Shown here: positions 56,821-64,000 of the stretch, one piece after another | How positions within the stretch are numbered: position 1 is the stretch's first letter | Layout: each line of letters opens with the position of its first letter | NCBI GenBank assembly: GCA_041649275.1 | Contig: JBAZNL010000008.1 | Location: 1 to 64,000 of the forward strand | Reading direction: 5' to 3' | Length of the DNA stretch: 64,000 bases | Source of the DNA: Candidatus Izemoplasmatales bacterium | Lineage (GTDB): Bacteria > Bacillota_I > Bacilli_A > Izemoplasmatales > Hujiaoplasmataceae | Position numbers and translations under genes: made by a program | The notes under the pieces: generated by a model | What the model was told of the DNA's origin: nothing | Databases searched by the model: none | The model's input: only the letters and a program-made list of their open reading frames with translations

Positions 56821-56829
56821 TGGTATAAT
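56821..56829 (+). promoter_or_regulatory. extended -10 promoter for the GDPD-PfkB-nitroreductase operon
   Basis: TGGTATAAT, 33 bases before the ATG at 56863. Confidence 0.65.
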
Positions 56830-56862
56830 GATAGAGAAGGAACAAGAAGCGAGCGTGACAGC

Positions 56863-57582
56863 ATGAACACCGTGAAAATCGACAAGTACTTCAAGGGCAT
56901 GGTCGCTCACCGCGGCCTTTCCGGGATCGAAACGGAAAACACCGTGAACGCCTTCATCGCCGCGGCGAACCGAAGCTATTTCGGCATCGAATGCGACGTC
57001 CATGCGACCCGCGACGGCAAGATCGTCGTGTCGCACGACGACACCCTCCTTCGCCTCGGTCTCCTGAACCTGTACATTCCCTCCTTCCGCTACGACGAAC
57101 TCCGCAAGTTCGCGCTGATCGACCGCAAGACCGGCAACCTCTCCGAGAGCGTCACGATCCCGACGCTCGAGGAATACCTCGTCATCTGCAAGACCTACAA
57201 GAAGGCTTGCTTCATCGAACTCAAGAGCGGCCTTTCGAATGAGAACGTCGACGTCGTGATCGGCGAGATCCGACGCCACAAGATGGAGGAGAAGACGACC
57301 ATCATCTCCTTCGACGAGCGCTATCTCGCCTACGTCAAGAAGACCTACCCGGGATTCGAGATGATGTATCTGATGAGCGAAGTCACCGAAAAGGGCATCG
57401 ATTTCTGCGAAAAGCACCAGATCGGCATGGACGTCCATTGGGAGAAGGTTGGCGAAGACCTCCTCAAGCGGGCGCATCTGATCGGCCTCAAGGTCGCCGT
57501 CTGGACCGTCGACGACAAGGCCGCCGCCGAGCGTCTGATCAAGATGGGCGTCGATTACATCACGTCCAACATCCTGGAGTAG
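56863..57582 (+). CDS. glycerophosphodiester phosphodiesterase
   Basis: A 239-residue GDPD-family enzyme hydrolysing glycerophosphodiesters to glycerol-3-phosphate and an alcohol. Catalytic and metal residues are in place: H16-R17 (VAHRGL), E43 and D45 (IECDVHATRDGKIVVSHDD) and H58. The C-terminal KVAVWTVDDKAAAERLIKMG ends in the family NILE-type close. No signal peptide, so it acts in the cytosol. The Shine-Dalgarno is weak. Three bases separate it from the PfkB gene downstream. Confidence 0.9.
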   Translation: MNTVKIDKYFKGMVAHRGLSGIETENTVNAFIAAANRSYFGIECDVHATRDGKIVVSHDDTLLRLGLLNLYIPSFRYDELRKFALIDRKTGNLSESVTIPTLEEYLVICKTYKKACFIELKSGLSNENVDVVIGEIRRHKMEEKTTIISFDERYLAYVKKTYPGFEMMYLMSEVTEKGIDFCEKHQIGMDVHWEKVGEDLLKRAHLIGLKVAVWTVDDKAAAERLIKMGVDYITSNILE

Positions 57583-57585
57583 ACC

Positions 57586-58479
57586 ATGGACCGGATCCTC
57601 GTGATCGGCGCGGCCGTCGTCGACATCTCCGGCGTCGGCACGCGGGCGATCCTTCCCGCCGACTCCAATCCCGGCGAAGTCGGCCTCTCGGTCGGCGGCG
57701 TCGGCAAGAACATCGCCGAGAACCTGACGCGGCTTTCCCTCGACGTCGCCCTCCTCACCTTCTTCGGCGACGATGTCTTCGCCGGTTTCGTGCGCGAGCA
57801 CCTGACGCGCGCCGGGGTCGCCTTCGCCCTTTCCCCAGTCCGCCCCGGACCTTCCGGCAAATACCTTTCGATCCACGAACCCGACGGCGTTCTGACCACG
57901 GCGGTGAGCGATTTCCGCGTCATGGATTCGCTCACTCCCGAAGATTTCGTTCCCTTCGACGGCGACATCGACGGCTTCGACATCCTCGTCCTCGACGCCA
58001 ACCTGCCCGCCGCCGTGCTCGACAGGCTCACCGCCCGCTATGCGGACAAGAAGATCGTGGTCGACGGCGTCAGCCGCGCCAAGGTCGGCAGGATCCGTCC
58101 GTTCCTCGATCGCGTATGGCTCCTCAAGGTCAACCGCGGCGAGCTCTCCGAACTGCTCGGACGGCCTGCGGACGACATCATCTACGGCGTCAAGGACCTG
58201 CTCGCGACGGGCGTGAAGACGGTCGTCGTGACCAACGGTCCCGAACCGATCACCTACAACATCGAACGGCGCATCTACCAGACCGCCATCTTCGAGACGA
58301 AGAACCCGGTCTCCTCGAACGGCTGCGGCGATGCCCTCGTCGCCGGCACCGTCTACGGCCTCGCCAAGGGGCTATCGATGCACGAATCGATCAACTGCGG
58401 CAAGAAGGCCGCCAGCTTCACGATGGAAGTCGCGGAGCCCTGTCATCCCCTGCTCGCTCCGAAGATTCTGGAAGACTAG
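57586..58479 (+). CDS. PfkB-family sugar/nucleoside kinase, pseudouridine kinase-like
   Basis: A 297-residue ribokinase-family kinase. The N-terminal glycine motif GGVGKNIAENLTRL is closest to that of pseudouridine kinases (GGVGRNIAENLARL type). The C-terminal PfkB signature reads SSNGCGDALVAG, with Cys in place of the usual Ala before GDA and the catalytic Asp kept. It phosphorylates a sugar or nucleoside; pseudouridine is an inference, and no pseudouridine-5'-phosphate glycosidase gene is adjacent. It is in an operon with the GDPD and nitroreductase genes. Confidence 0.75.
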   Translation: MDRILVIGAAVVDISGVGTRAILPADSNPGEVGLSVGGVGKNIAENLTRLSLDVALLTFFGDDVFAGFVREHLTRAGVAFALSPVRPGPSGKYLSIHEPDGVLTTAVSDFRVMDSLTPEDFVPFDGDIDGFDILVLDANLPAAVLDRLTARYADKKIVVDGVSRAKVGRIRPFLDRVWLLKVNRGELSELLGRPADDIIYGVKDLLATGVKTVVVTNGPEPITYNIERRIYQTAIFETKNPVSSNGCGDALVAGTVYGLAKGLSMHESINCGKKAASFTMEVAEPCHPLLAPKILED

Positions 58480-58490
58480 GAGGTATCACG

Positions 58491-59033
58491 ATGAAGAACC
58501 CGATGATCGATCTGATCCTGTCACGCCGGAGCGTCCGGCAGTACAGCGAGGAACCCGTCCGCGAAGAAGACCTCAAGCTGATCGTCGAATGCGGCATCCA
58601 TGCGCCGAGTTCGCGGAACAAGCAGTCGTGGCACTTCACCGTCATCACCGACAGGAAGACGATCGAGACGCTGAACGACATGACCCTCGCCGGCATGGAC
58701 CGCCTCGGCATCAGGAAGGAACCGGGATATCACGTCTTCTATCACGCCCCCGTCGTCATCTTCCTCTCCTCGGCGATCGAGGGCTTCAGCGAGATCAACT
58801 GCGGCGCCGCCCTCGAAAACCTGGCGCTCTCGGCGAAATCGCTCGGACTCGGCTCGGTCATCGTCGGCCAGACCCGCTACCTCTACCACCAGTCGAACGT
58901 CGTCGACGTCAACCGCCTCCTGAAGATTCCCGAGGGGTACGAACACGACTGCGCGATCGCGATCGGCCACCCGACGGGTCCCGATCCCGATCCGAAGACG
59001 ATCAAGGACGGCGTCGTTGATTACATCCGTTGA
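58491..59033 (+). CDS. nitroreductase family protein
   Basis: A 180-residue FMN-dependent nitroreductase-family oxidoreductase. It shows ILSRRSVRQYSEEPVREEDL with the FMN-binding RRS, HAPSSRNKQSWHFTV and AALENLALSAKSLGLGS, the usual order for this fold. The physiological substrate is not predictable (quinones, nitro compounds or others). TAGGAGG precedes the ATG, 11 bases after the PfkB gene stop. A terminator follows. Confidence 0.87.
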   Translation: MKNPMIDLILSRRSVRQYSEEPVREEDLKLIVECGIHAPSSRNKQSWHFTVITDRKTIETLNDMTLAGMDRLGIRKEPGYHVFYHAPVVIFLSSAIEGFSEINCGAALENLALSAKSLGLGSVIVGQTRYLYHQSNVVDVNRLLKIPEGYEHDCAIAIGHPTGPDPDPKTIKDGVVDYIR

Positions 59034-59040
59034 ACCTCCC

Positions 59041-59071
59041 ATCCTTTTGACGTGTTCAAAAGGATTTTTTC
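59041..59071 (+). terminator. intrinsic terminator after the nitroreductase gene
   Basis: ATCCTTTTG/CAAAAGGAT with a seven-base loop and T6. Confidence 0.85.
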
Positions 59072-59105
59072 TGGAAACGAACCGACGATGAAAGGAGCCC
59101 CGACC

Positions 59106-60809
59106 ATGTGGCGACAGACCTATCAGACCTGGATGAACCGGACCGACCTCGATCCGATCGTCCGGAAAGATCTCGAGGACCGTTCCGAGACCGAACTCGA
59201 AGACATGTTCTATACCTCCCTGTCCTTCGGCACCGGCGGTCTCCGCGGCATCGTCGGCGCCGGGACGAACCGGATGAACGTCTACACTGTCCGCAAGGCG
59301 AACGAAGGCCTTGCCCGCTATCTCGCGGACCGCTACGTCCCCTCCGCGCTCTCCCGCGGCGTCGTGATCGCCCACGACAACCGCAACATGTCGCGCGAAT
59401 TCGCCCTCGAGTCCGCCCGCGTCCTCGGCGCCCACGGCATCAAGAGCTATCTCTTCGACGCGCTCCGGCCGACACCGGAACTGTCCTTCGCCGTCCGCCA
59501 TCTGTCCGCCCTCGCCGGCATCGTGATCACCGCCAGCCACAATCCGCCGAAGTACAACGGCTACAAGATCTACGACGAGTACGGCTGCCAGTACACCCCG
59601 GCCTACGCCGACGCGATCGCCGCCTTCGTCGACGCCGTCGACGATCCGTTCTCGATCGCCGTCGCGGATCCGGCCGCGATGAAGCGACGGGGCCTGTTCG
59701 AGACGATCGGCGGGGACGTCGATCGTGCCTATCTCGAACGCGTCAAGACCGTACAGCTCCGACCGGACGCGAAGAAGGACCTGAAGATCGTCTTCACGCC
59801 GCTCCACGGCACCGCCGCCGAACTCGCCGTGCGGCTTCTTTCGGAATGCGGCTACGCCTACGACACGGTCGCCGAGCAGATGGTCCACGACCCGTTCTTC
59901 GGCACCGTCAAGTCGCCCAATCCGGAGAATCCGGAGGCGTTCGCGCTTGCGATCGACAAGGGGCGCGCCGTCGCGGCGGACATCCTCGTCGCAACCGACC
60001 CGGACGCCGACCGCCTCGGCGTCGCGGTCCGCGAAGGCGACGGCTATCGGCTGCTCACCGGCAACCAGACCGGAGCGGTCCTGATCGACTATCTCCTCGC
60101 CGGTCTCAAGGAGCACGGCGGACTGCCCGCGAAGGGCGTCGTCTTCAACACGATCGTCACCTCCGACCTCGGCGCCAAGGTCGCGCGAGCCTACGGACTC
60201 GAGGTCGTCTCGACCCTCACCGGCTTCAAGTTCATCGGCGAACAGGCGCGTTTCCTCGAAGGCACCGACCGTTCGTTCGTGTTCGGATACGAGGAGTCCT
60301 ACGGCTACGTCGTGAAGGACTTCGTGCGCGACAAGGATTCGCTCCAGGCGCTGCTCCTCGCCGCCGAGGCGGCGAACTTCTGGCGCGCCCGGGGAAAGAC
60401 CCTGGCCGACCGCCTGAACGACCTGTACGCGATCTACGGCACCCATCTCGAGACGCTCCACAACGTCGACCTGTTCGGCGTCGAAGGCGCGAAGCGGATC
60501 GACCGCATCGTCGCCTCGTTCCGCGCCGCGCCGCCGTCATCCGTCGCCGGCCTCCGGGTTCTGGCGCGCGAAGACTACGAAGCCTCCGTCCGCGTCGAAG
60601 GACTGGTCCGGACGCCGCTTTCGCTCCCGAAGTCGAACGTCATGAAGTTCATCCTCGACGAGGACGCGTGGTTCGTCCTTCGCCCCTCCGGGACGGAACC
60701 CAAGCTCAAGATCTACGTCGGCGTCGTCGATTCCGATCCCGCGCTCGCGAAGTCGCGCCTCGACGCCCTCTCGGCGGAACTGCTCGCGCGGGTCCGGACG
60801 ATCGAGTAG
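59106..60809 (+). CDS. pgcA: phosphoglucomutase/phosphomannomutase
   Basis: A 567-residue alpha-D-phosphohexomutase of the Bacillus PgcA type, interconverting glucose-6-phosphate and glucose-1-phosphate. The phosphoserine is S144 in TASHNPPKYNGYK, the magnesium loop reads DPDADRLG, the sugar-binding loop FGYEESYGY and the phosphate-binding loop RPSGTEPKLKIYVG. The ATG at 59106 has GAAAGGAG upstream. It links central metabolism to the glycogen genes at 45576-53521 through glucose-1-phosphate. The usual promoter motif is not seen, and the nearest stop upstream is the terminator at 59041. Confidence 0.94.
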   Translation: MWRQTYQTWMNRTDLDPIVRKDLEDRSETELEDMFYTSLSFGTGGLRGIVGAGTNRMNVYTVRKANEGLARYLADRYVPSALSRGVVIAHDNRNMSREFALESARVLGAHGIKSYLFDALRPTPELSFAVRHLSALAGIVITASHNPPKYNGYKIYDEYGCQYTPAYADAIAAFVDAVDDPFSIAVADPAAMKRRGLFETIGGDVDRAYLERVKTVQLRPDAKKDLKIVFTPLHGTAAELAVRLLSECGYAYDTVAEQMVHDPFFGTVKSPNPENPEAFALAIDKGRAVAADILVATDPDADRLGVAVREGDGYRLLTGNQTGAVLIDYLLAGLKEHGGLPAKGVVFNTIVTSDLGAKVARAYGLEVVSTLTGFKFIGEQARFLEGTDRSFVFGYEESYGYVVKDFVRDKDSLQALLLAAEAANFWRARGKTLADRLNDLYAIYGTHLETLHNVDLFGVEGAKRIDRIVASFRAAPPSSVAGLRVLAREDYEASVRVEGLVRTPLSLPKSNVMKFILDEDAWFVLRPSGTEPKLKIYVGVVDSDPALAKSRLDALSAELLARVRTIE

Positions 60810-60811
60810 GA

Positions 60812-60840
60812 AAGGGTTCGCCGCGCGCGAACCTTTTTTC
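60812..60840 (+). terminator. intrinsic terminator of the phosphoglucomutase gene
   Basis: Stem GGTTCGC/GCGAACC extended by A/T pairs, five-base loop and T6. Confidence 0.85.
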
Positions 60841-60855
60841 TTCCCGCGGGTTCTG

Positions 60856-60864
60856 TGTTATAAT
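60856..60864 (+). promoter_or_regulatory. extended -10 promoter for the Cys-rich protein-ung unit
   Basis: TGTTATAAT, 24 bases before the ATG at 60889. Confidence 0.65.
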
Positions 60865-60888
60865 ACGCTTGCGAACGGTGGTGATCCC

Positions 60889-61068
60889 ATGCCCTACATC
60901 ATCGGCGGCATCGTCCTGGTTGTCCTGATCGCCGTGTACGTGCTCGCCTACAAGTGGAACGAGAAGACCAAGGCGCCGGAGGGATGCGAGTTCCCCGACG
61001 GCTTTTCGGGCTGCGGCGGCTGCACGTCGGCTTCCTGCGCCTCGCGGATCGATCCGACGAGGAAGTGA
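60889..61068 (+). CDS. small Cys-rich single-pass membrane protein (FeoB-associated type)
   Basis: A 59-residue protein, too short for many gene callers. An N-terminal transmembrane helix (residues 4-22, IIGGIVLVVLIAVYVLAY) is followed by a short basic linker and a cysteine cluster, CEFPDGFSGCGGCTSASC. This layout is that of the FeoB-associated Cys-rich membrane proteins found next to ferrous iron transporters, but no feoB is in this window. The start follows GGTGGTGA. ung begins four bases after its stop. A metal- or redox-binding role is an inference. Confidence 0.72.
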   Translation: MPYIIGGIVLVVLIAVYVLAYKWNEKTKAPEGCEFPDGFSGCGGCTSASCASRIDPTRK

Positions 61069-61072
61069 GAAG

Positions 61073-61738
61073 ATGCTCGACAACGACTGGGGCCGACTCC
61101 TCGAAGCGGAGTTCGCCAAGCCCTATTTCCGCGAACTGACCGAACGCGTCAAGGAGGAATATCGGAACGGCCCGTGCTACCCGCCGATCGACCGCGTCTT
61201 CCAGGCGTTCCGGCTCACGCCCTACGCGACCGTGAAGTGCGTGATCCTCGGCCAGGACCCCTACCACAATCCGGGCGAGGCGATGGGCCTCTGCTTCTCC
61301 GTCCCGGCGGGCATTCCCGTCCCGCCGTCGCTTCAGAACGTCTTCAAGGAACTCCGCGACGACCTCGGCGTCGCGATCCCCGCCGCCGGCGACCTCACCC
61401 GCTGGGCCGAGCGCGGCGTCCTTCTCCTCAACACCGTGATGACGGTCGCGAAGAACCGGCCGCTGTCGCACAAGGGATTCGGGTGGGAGACGTTCACCGA
61501 CCGCGTGATCGCGCTCCTAAACAGTCATCCCGAACCGCTCGCCTTCCTTCTCTGGGGCGCCAACGCCCGCTCGAAGAAGTCCCTGATCACGGATCCGCGC
61601 CATCTCGTCCTGGAGAGCCCGCATCCGTCCCCCCTCTCCGCGAACTACGGGTTCTTCGGATCCCGCCCGTTCTCGAAGGTCAACCGCTTCCTGGAATCGA
61701 CGGGACGCGGTCCGGTCGATTTCGATCCCGGCCGGTGA
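61073..61738 (+). CDS. ung: uracil-DNA glycosylase
   Basis: A 221-residue family 1 UDG that removes uracil from DNA. The water-activating loop GQDPYH is at residues 60-65 with the catalytic D62, and the minor-groove loop HPSPLSA begins at H184. RPLSHKGFGWETFTD is also typical. It is cotranscribed with the Cys-rich protein gene upstream and folT downstream (nine-base gap). Confidence 0.96.
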   Translation: MLDNDWGRLLEAEFAKPYFRELTERVKEEYRNGPCYPPIDRVFQAFRLTPYATVKCVILGQDPYHNPGEAMGLCFSVPAGIPVPPSLQNVFKELRDDLGVAIPAAGDLTRWAERGVLLLNTVMTVAKNRPLSHKGFGWETFTDRVIALLNSHPEPLAFLLWGANARSKKSLITDPRHLVLESPHPSPLSANYGFFGSRPFSKVNRFLESTGRGPVDFDPGR

Positions 61739-61747
61739 AGGAGCCCC

Positions 61748-62500
61748 ATGCGAAACAAGCGTCTGCAGAAACCGATCTTCACCGGCATGCTCGTGGCGAT
61801 CGGCGTCGTCCTGTCCGAATTCCTCGCGATCTCGCTCCCGCCGACGGAGAACCCGGTCATCCGCTTCTCGATCGGATATCTGCCGATCATCCTCGCCGGC
61901 GTCTTCTACGGTCCCGTCTACGGCGGCGTCGCCGGCATCGTCCAGGACCTCGTCGGCTTCTTCCTGTTCGGGATCGCCCACGGGTACGCCTTCCATCCCG
62001 GTTACACCTTGAACGCCGCGCTCTACGGCGTCCTTCCGGCGATCCTGATCCGCACCGCGATCCAGGGTGAACGTCGGCTGTTCCATGTCCTCAACTACGT
62101 CGCCGCGGCGGTGCTCCTCGGTCTTTCGACCTGGTACTTCTTCGACATCGAGGCGGTCTACAGCCGCACCCTCGACAATTCGTCGAAGCTGCTGCTCTCG
62201 GGATTCGCGCTCTTCGCGGCCCTCGGGATCGCCGCCCTCAACTTCCTGATGCGGAAGGCGGACGGCCGCTTCCAGCCGTCGAAGCTGATCTTCGCGGTGG
62301 TCGCGATGTACGCGCTCACCTCGCTCTTTCTGACGCCGCTCTGGCTCTGGACGGTGAATCCGGGGTACTCGATCTGGCTCAACCTGCCGCTAAGGCTCCT
62401 GAAGATGCCGATCGAGGCGACGTTCTACGTCCTCATCCTCTTGCCCGCCCTGAACGTCTTCGACAAGCTCGACCGTCCCTCCGATACGTCCATCGAATGA
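61748..62500 (+). CDS. folT: folate ECF transporter S-component FolT
   Basis: A 250-residue membrane S-component for folate uptake with the shared ECF module. The core SIGYLPIILAGVFYGPVYGG, GIVQDLVGFFLF and HPGYTLNAALYGVLPA match FolT. It is longer than the usual 170-180 residues: an extra hydrophobic stretch (about residues 110-190) adds perhaps two helices before the conserved C-terminal part NLPLRLLKMPIEATFYVL. GAAGGAG precedes the ATG. No THF riboswitch fits in the nine-base gap to ung. Folate scavenging is likely. Confidence 0.85.
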   Translation: MRNKRLQKPIFTGMLVAIGVVLSEFLAISLPPTENPVIRFSIGYLPIILAGVFYGPVYGGVAGIVQDLVGFFLFGIAHGYAFHPGYTLNAALYGVLPAILIRTAIQGERRLFHVLNYVAAAVLLGLSTWYFFDIEAVYSRTLDNSSKLLLSGFALFAALGIAALNFLMRKADGRFQPSKLIFAVVAMYALTSLFLTPLWLWTVNPGYSIWLNLPLRLLKMPIEATFYVLILLPALNVFDKLDRPSDTSIE

Positions 62501-62524
62501 ACACGGCTTCGGCCGTGTTTTTTC
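62500..62524 (+). terminator. intrinsic terminator of the ung-folT unit
   Basis: AACACGGC/GCCGTGTT stem with a TTCG tetraloop and T6. Confidence 0.92.
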
Positions 62525-62534
62525 TTGTCGGCGA

Positions 62535-62562
62535 TTGACATTTGGCGAAGATGTGATATCGT
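62535..62562 (+). promoter_or_regulatory. probable promoter for the gene at 62649
   Basis: A perfect -35 TTGACA, 16 bases, then the weak -10 TATCGT preceded by TGA. A leader of about 80 nt precedes the ATG; nothing recognisable is seen in it. Confidence 0.5.
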
Positions 62563-62648
62563 ATAGACGTGAATCCAATCCATTCATCATAGGCCGGATG
62601 ACCCGTTCGTCAGGGACTGCCGGTACATCGGATAGGGGAGTGCTCGAC

Positions 62649-63113
62649 ATGGAAGATAGGAAGCCGATCGCCGAGAAATACGGCGAGGCGACGTTGATCT
62701 ACGGCGTGACTGCATTCCTGATGCTGCTGTGTGCCGTCTTCATGGTCGTCGAGATCGTCTCGAAGGGCGGCATCTACGGAATCCTCGTCATCGGTGTCCT
62801 GTTCTTCCTCGCCGTCGGCGGTTTCTTCGCATATCTGGCGGTGAAGGTGGCCCTCATGCCGGAGGTTCTGATCGTGGAGGCCGAGGGCGGGATCTGGATC
62901 ATGTCCCGACGTCCGCCGCTTTTCATCCCGGCCGCAGAAATCCGCGGCGTCCTCGTCGTCCGCGAAAGGATGCTGACGCTCACCCGCACCGCCGCGCCAA
63001 TCGCGATCCGGACGACCGAAGGCGAGATTTCGATCCATGCCGTCGCCGAGGTCGATGCCGTCCACGACCGCATCGTCGCGATCATGAGCGAGGCGGCGAA
63101 GAAATCCGTCTGA
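62649..63113 (+). CDS. hypothetical two-TM protein, PH-like C-terminal domain
   Basis: A 154-residue protein with two adjacent transmembrane helices (LIYGVTAFLMLLCAVFMVV and GILVIGVLFFLAVGGFFAY) and a beta-rich soluble C-terminal part (VLIVEAEGGIWIMSRRPPLF, then TTEGEISIHAV) that looks like a bacterial PH-like domain. No family is identified with certainty. The ATG at 62649 is chosen because GGGGAGTG precedes it; the upstream in-frame codons lie in the leader. Function is unknown. Confidence 0.6.
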   Translation: MEDRKPIAEKYGEATLIYGVTAFLMLLCAVFMVVEIVSKGGIYGILVIGVLFFLAVGGFFAYLAVKVALMPEVLIVEAEGGIWIMSRRPPLFIPAAEIRGVLVVRERMLTLTRTAAPIAIRTTEGEISIHAVAEVDAVHDRIVAIMSEAAKKSV

Positions 63114-63266
63114 CGGACGAAACATGTCGCGACGGAGCGACATGGCGGGGCGAGCCGCATTCGACCGAACGATTCGGAGGAATGCCGCCGTACGGGTGTT
63201 CCCCGACGGATCCGCGGATTGCTTTGATCATCGGGTGTCGCATGTGCTGAAAGGGTGTGGGGAATC

Positions 63267-63785
63267 ATGATCAAGGATTGGTACGTCGTCGGTAAAAGAG
63301 CGATTCTGATTCCCGTCTTCGTAATCCTGACCGCCTTCGTCGCGATTCTCTATCTTCCCGCGTTCGCACATGCGGGCACCTTCGACTTCAGAAGCGCCCT
63401 CTCGGTTCCCTTGTCGATCCTCTGGTGCGGCATCCTCCAGTGCATCCTGTCGTTCTTCCGTTCGGAATCCACGACGGCCGGGAGGGTCGTCGACGCGGCG
63501 GTCGTCGTCCTCGTCCTCGCGATGTGCGCGCTCGTCGTCGACCGCATGCTGATCCCTCCGGATTCGCTGCACGTCGTCTACGGCTTCCCGCATGGGGGCG
63601 TCGCGTATCCGTTCTACGAATATCCCGCGGACGGTACCGGCTTCACGGAGTATTATTCGAGCGACATCGACCGCATCCGCGCCCTGACGGACGGACTCAG
63701 GGGCGTCGCGTTCTACGCCGCCTTCGTGCTGGGCAACGCCGCGGCGTTCGCCATGAAACCAAAGCGCATCCACCCGAAAGCATGA
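63267..63785 (+). CDS. hypothetical membrane protein
   Basis: A 172-residue protein with about four transmembrane helices (AILIPVFVILTAFVAILYL, VPLSILWCGILQCILSFF, VVVLVLAMCALVVDRML, GVAFYAAFVLGNAAAFAM) and a loop rich in Tyr, Gly and Pro. No known family is recognised. The ATG at 63267 follows GGGTGTGGGG. About 150 bases separate it from the previous gene without a clear promoter or other element, so it may share the upstream transcript. Confidence 0.6.
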   Translation: MIKDWYVVGKRAILIPVFVILTAFVAILYLPAFAHAGTFDFRSALSVPLSILWCGILQCILSFFRSESTTAGRVVDAAVVVLVLAMCALVVDRMLIPPDSLHVVYGFPHGGVAYPFYEYPADGTGFTEYYSSDIDRIRALTDGLRGVAFYAAFVLGNAAAFAMKPKRIHPKA

Positions 63786-63817
63786 AAAAACACGATTCCG
63801 CGCGGAATCGTGTTTTT
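63786..63817. terminator. bidirectional terminator between convergent genes
   Basis: AAAAACACGATTCC/GGAATCGTGTTTTT stem with a GCGC loop; it serves the plus-strand gene and the minus-strand gene that ends at 63835. Confidence 0.92.
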
Positions 63818-63834
63818 GTTCGCTTCATGAACAA

Positions 63835-64000
63835 TCAGAGTTCGATGACCTTGACCTCGCCGGGGCCCATGTGGACCCAGACGTTGCCCTCGGGGGTGAA
63901 CTGACTGAACTCCCGCGGCATCTCGTAGGTGGCGTAGACGAGTTTCCCCTCGCGGGCGAAGCAGCCGGACTTTTCCCTCAGGGTCTGGAGCTGGGCGACG
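63835..64000 (-). CDS. C-terminal fragment of an unidentified protein (5' part beyond the window)
   Basis: The last 54 codons of a minus-strand gene running in from the right edge, ending in TGA next to a bidirectional terminator. The fragment contains LREKSGCFAREGKLVYATYE and ends GNVWVHMGPGEVKVIEL, suggesting a small beta-sheet C-terminal domain. I do not recognise the family and assign no function. Confidence 0.65.
   Translation of the reverse strand, partial: VAQLQTLREKSGCFAREGKLVYATYEMPREFSQFTPEGNVWVHMGPGEVKVIEL

Noticed and set aside
61739..61747. Possible THF riboswitch before folT
   Set aside because: Only nine bases separate folT from ung; none is possible.
62525..62648. Leader before 62649 considered as a small RNA or tRNA
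   Set aside because: No cloverleaf or strong conserved structure is seen; it looks like an ordinary promoter plus untranslated leader.

Overview
This is a gene-dense chromosomal segment of a GC-rich bacterium whose gene content points to the Bacillota (Firmicutes). The supporting evidence is a rimP-nusA-ylxR-ylxQ-infB-rbfA cluster, RNase J, a T-box leader on leuS, an FMN riboswitch on ribU, ECF-type vitamin S-components, ComFA, long HPF, a GlgC/GlgD glycogen operon, and lipoproteins instead of outer-membrane genes. UGA is used as a stop codon throughout and RF2 (prfB) is present, so this is not a code-4 mollicute. The short NusA and IF-2 and the lipoprotein-rich surface would suit a GC-rich lineage of Bacilli near the mollicute-like orders, but the window alone does not settle the taxon. 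I see no tRNA, rRNA, insertion sequence, prophage or CRISPR array, and no stretch over about 300 bases without a gene or RNA element.

Layout. 1-2250: divergent rpsD/msrC (minus) and thiI (plus). 2246-4546: an acetyltransferase open into oligoendopeptidase F. 4625-15529: a surface module with a beta-propeller lipoprotein and a 2862-residue lipoprotein carrying eight Listeria/Bacteroides-type repeats and a very long repetitive acidic C-terminal part. 15619-21074: rRNA methyltransferase, a small acetyltransferase and the nusA-infB operon. 21154-33144: uvrC, a DEDDh exonuclease, rnj (minus), priA-fmt, a pgpA-like gene, a membrane protein with a degenerate HD-GYP domain, metK and a LemA-like gene. 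33180-45586: radical SAM protein (minus), a membrane protein, T-box-leuS, comFA with a truncated comFC-like gene, hpf, secA, prfB, a YitT-family protein and recX. 45576-53521: glgB, glgC, a glgD-glgA fusion and glgP. 53620-64000: a lipoprotein, a cyclase-family hydrolase, FMN riboswitch-ribU, GDPD/PfkB/nitroreductase, phosphoglucomutase, a Cys-rich mini-protein, ung, folT, two small membrane proteins and the 3' end of an unknown minus-strand gene.

How it works together. Glucose-1-phosphate made by the mutase at 59106 can feed GlgC, GlgD-GlgA and GlgB, and GlgP returns it, so glycogen storage is nearly complete here. RibU and FolT indicate scavenging of riboflavin and folate. Transcription units are compact: most start with an extended -10 (TGnTATAAT-like) 12-25 bases before a Shine-Dalgarno and start codon, and end in strong intrinsic terminators, several shared by convergent genes.

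Most unusual items: the giant repetitive lipoprotein, the GlgD-GlgA fusion, the acetyltransferase-PepF read-through arrangement, the degenerate HD-GYP membrane protein, a comFA start preceded directly by a terminator hairpin, and a perfect hairpin in the rimP-nusA leader.
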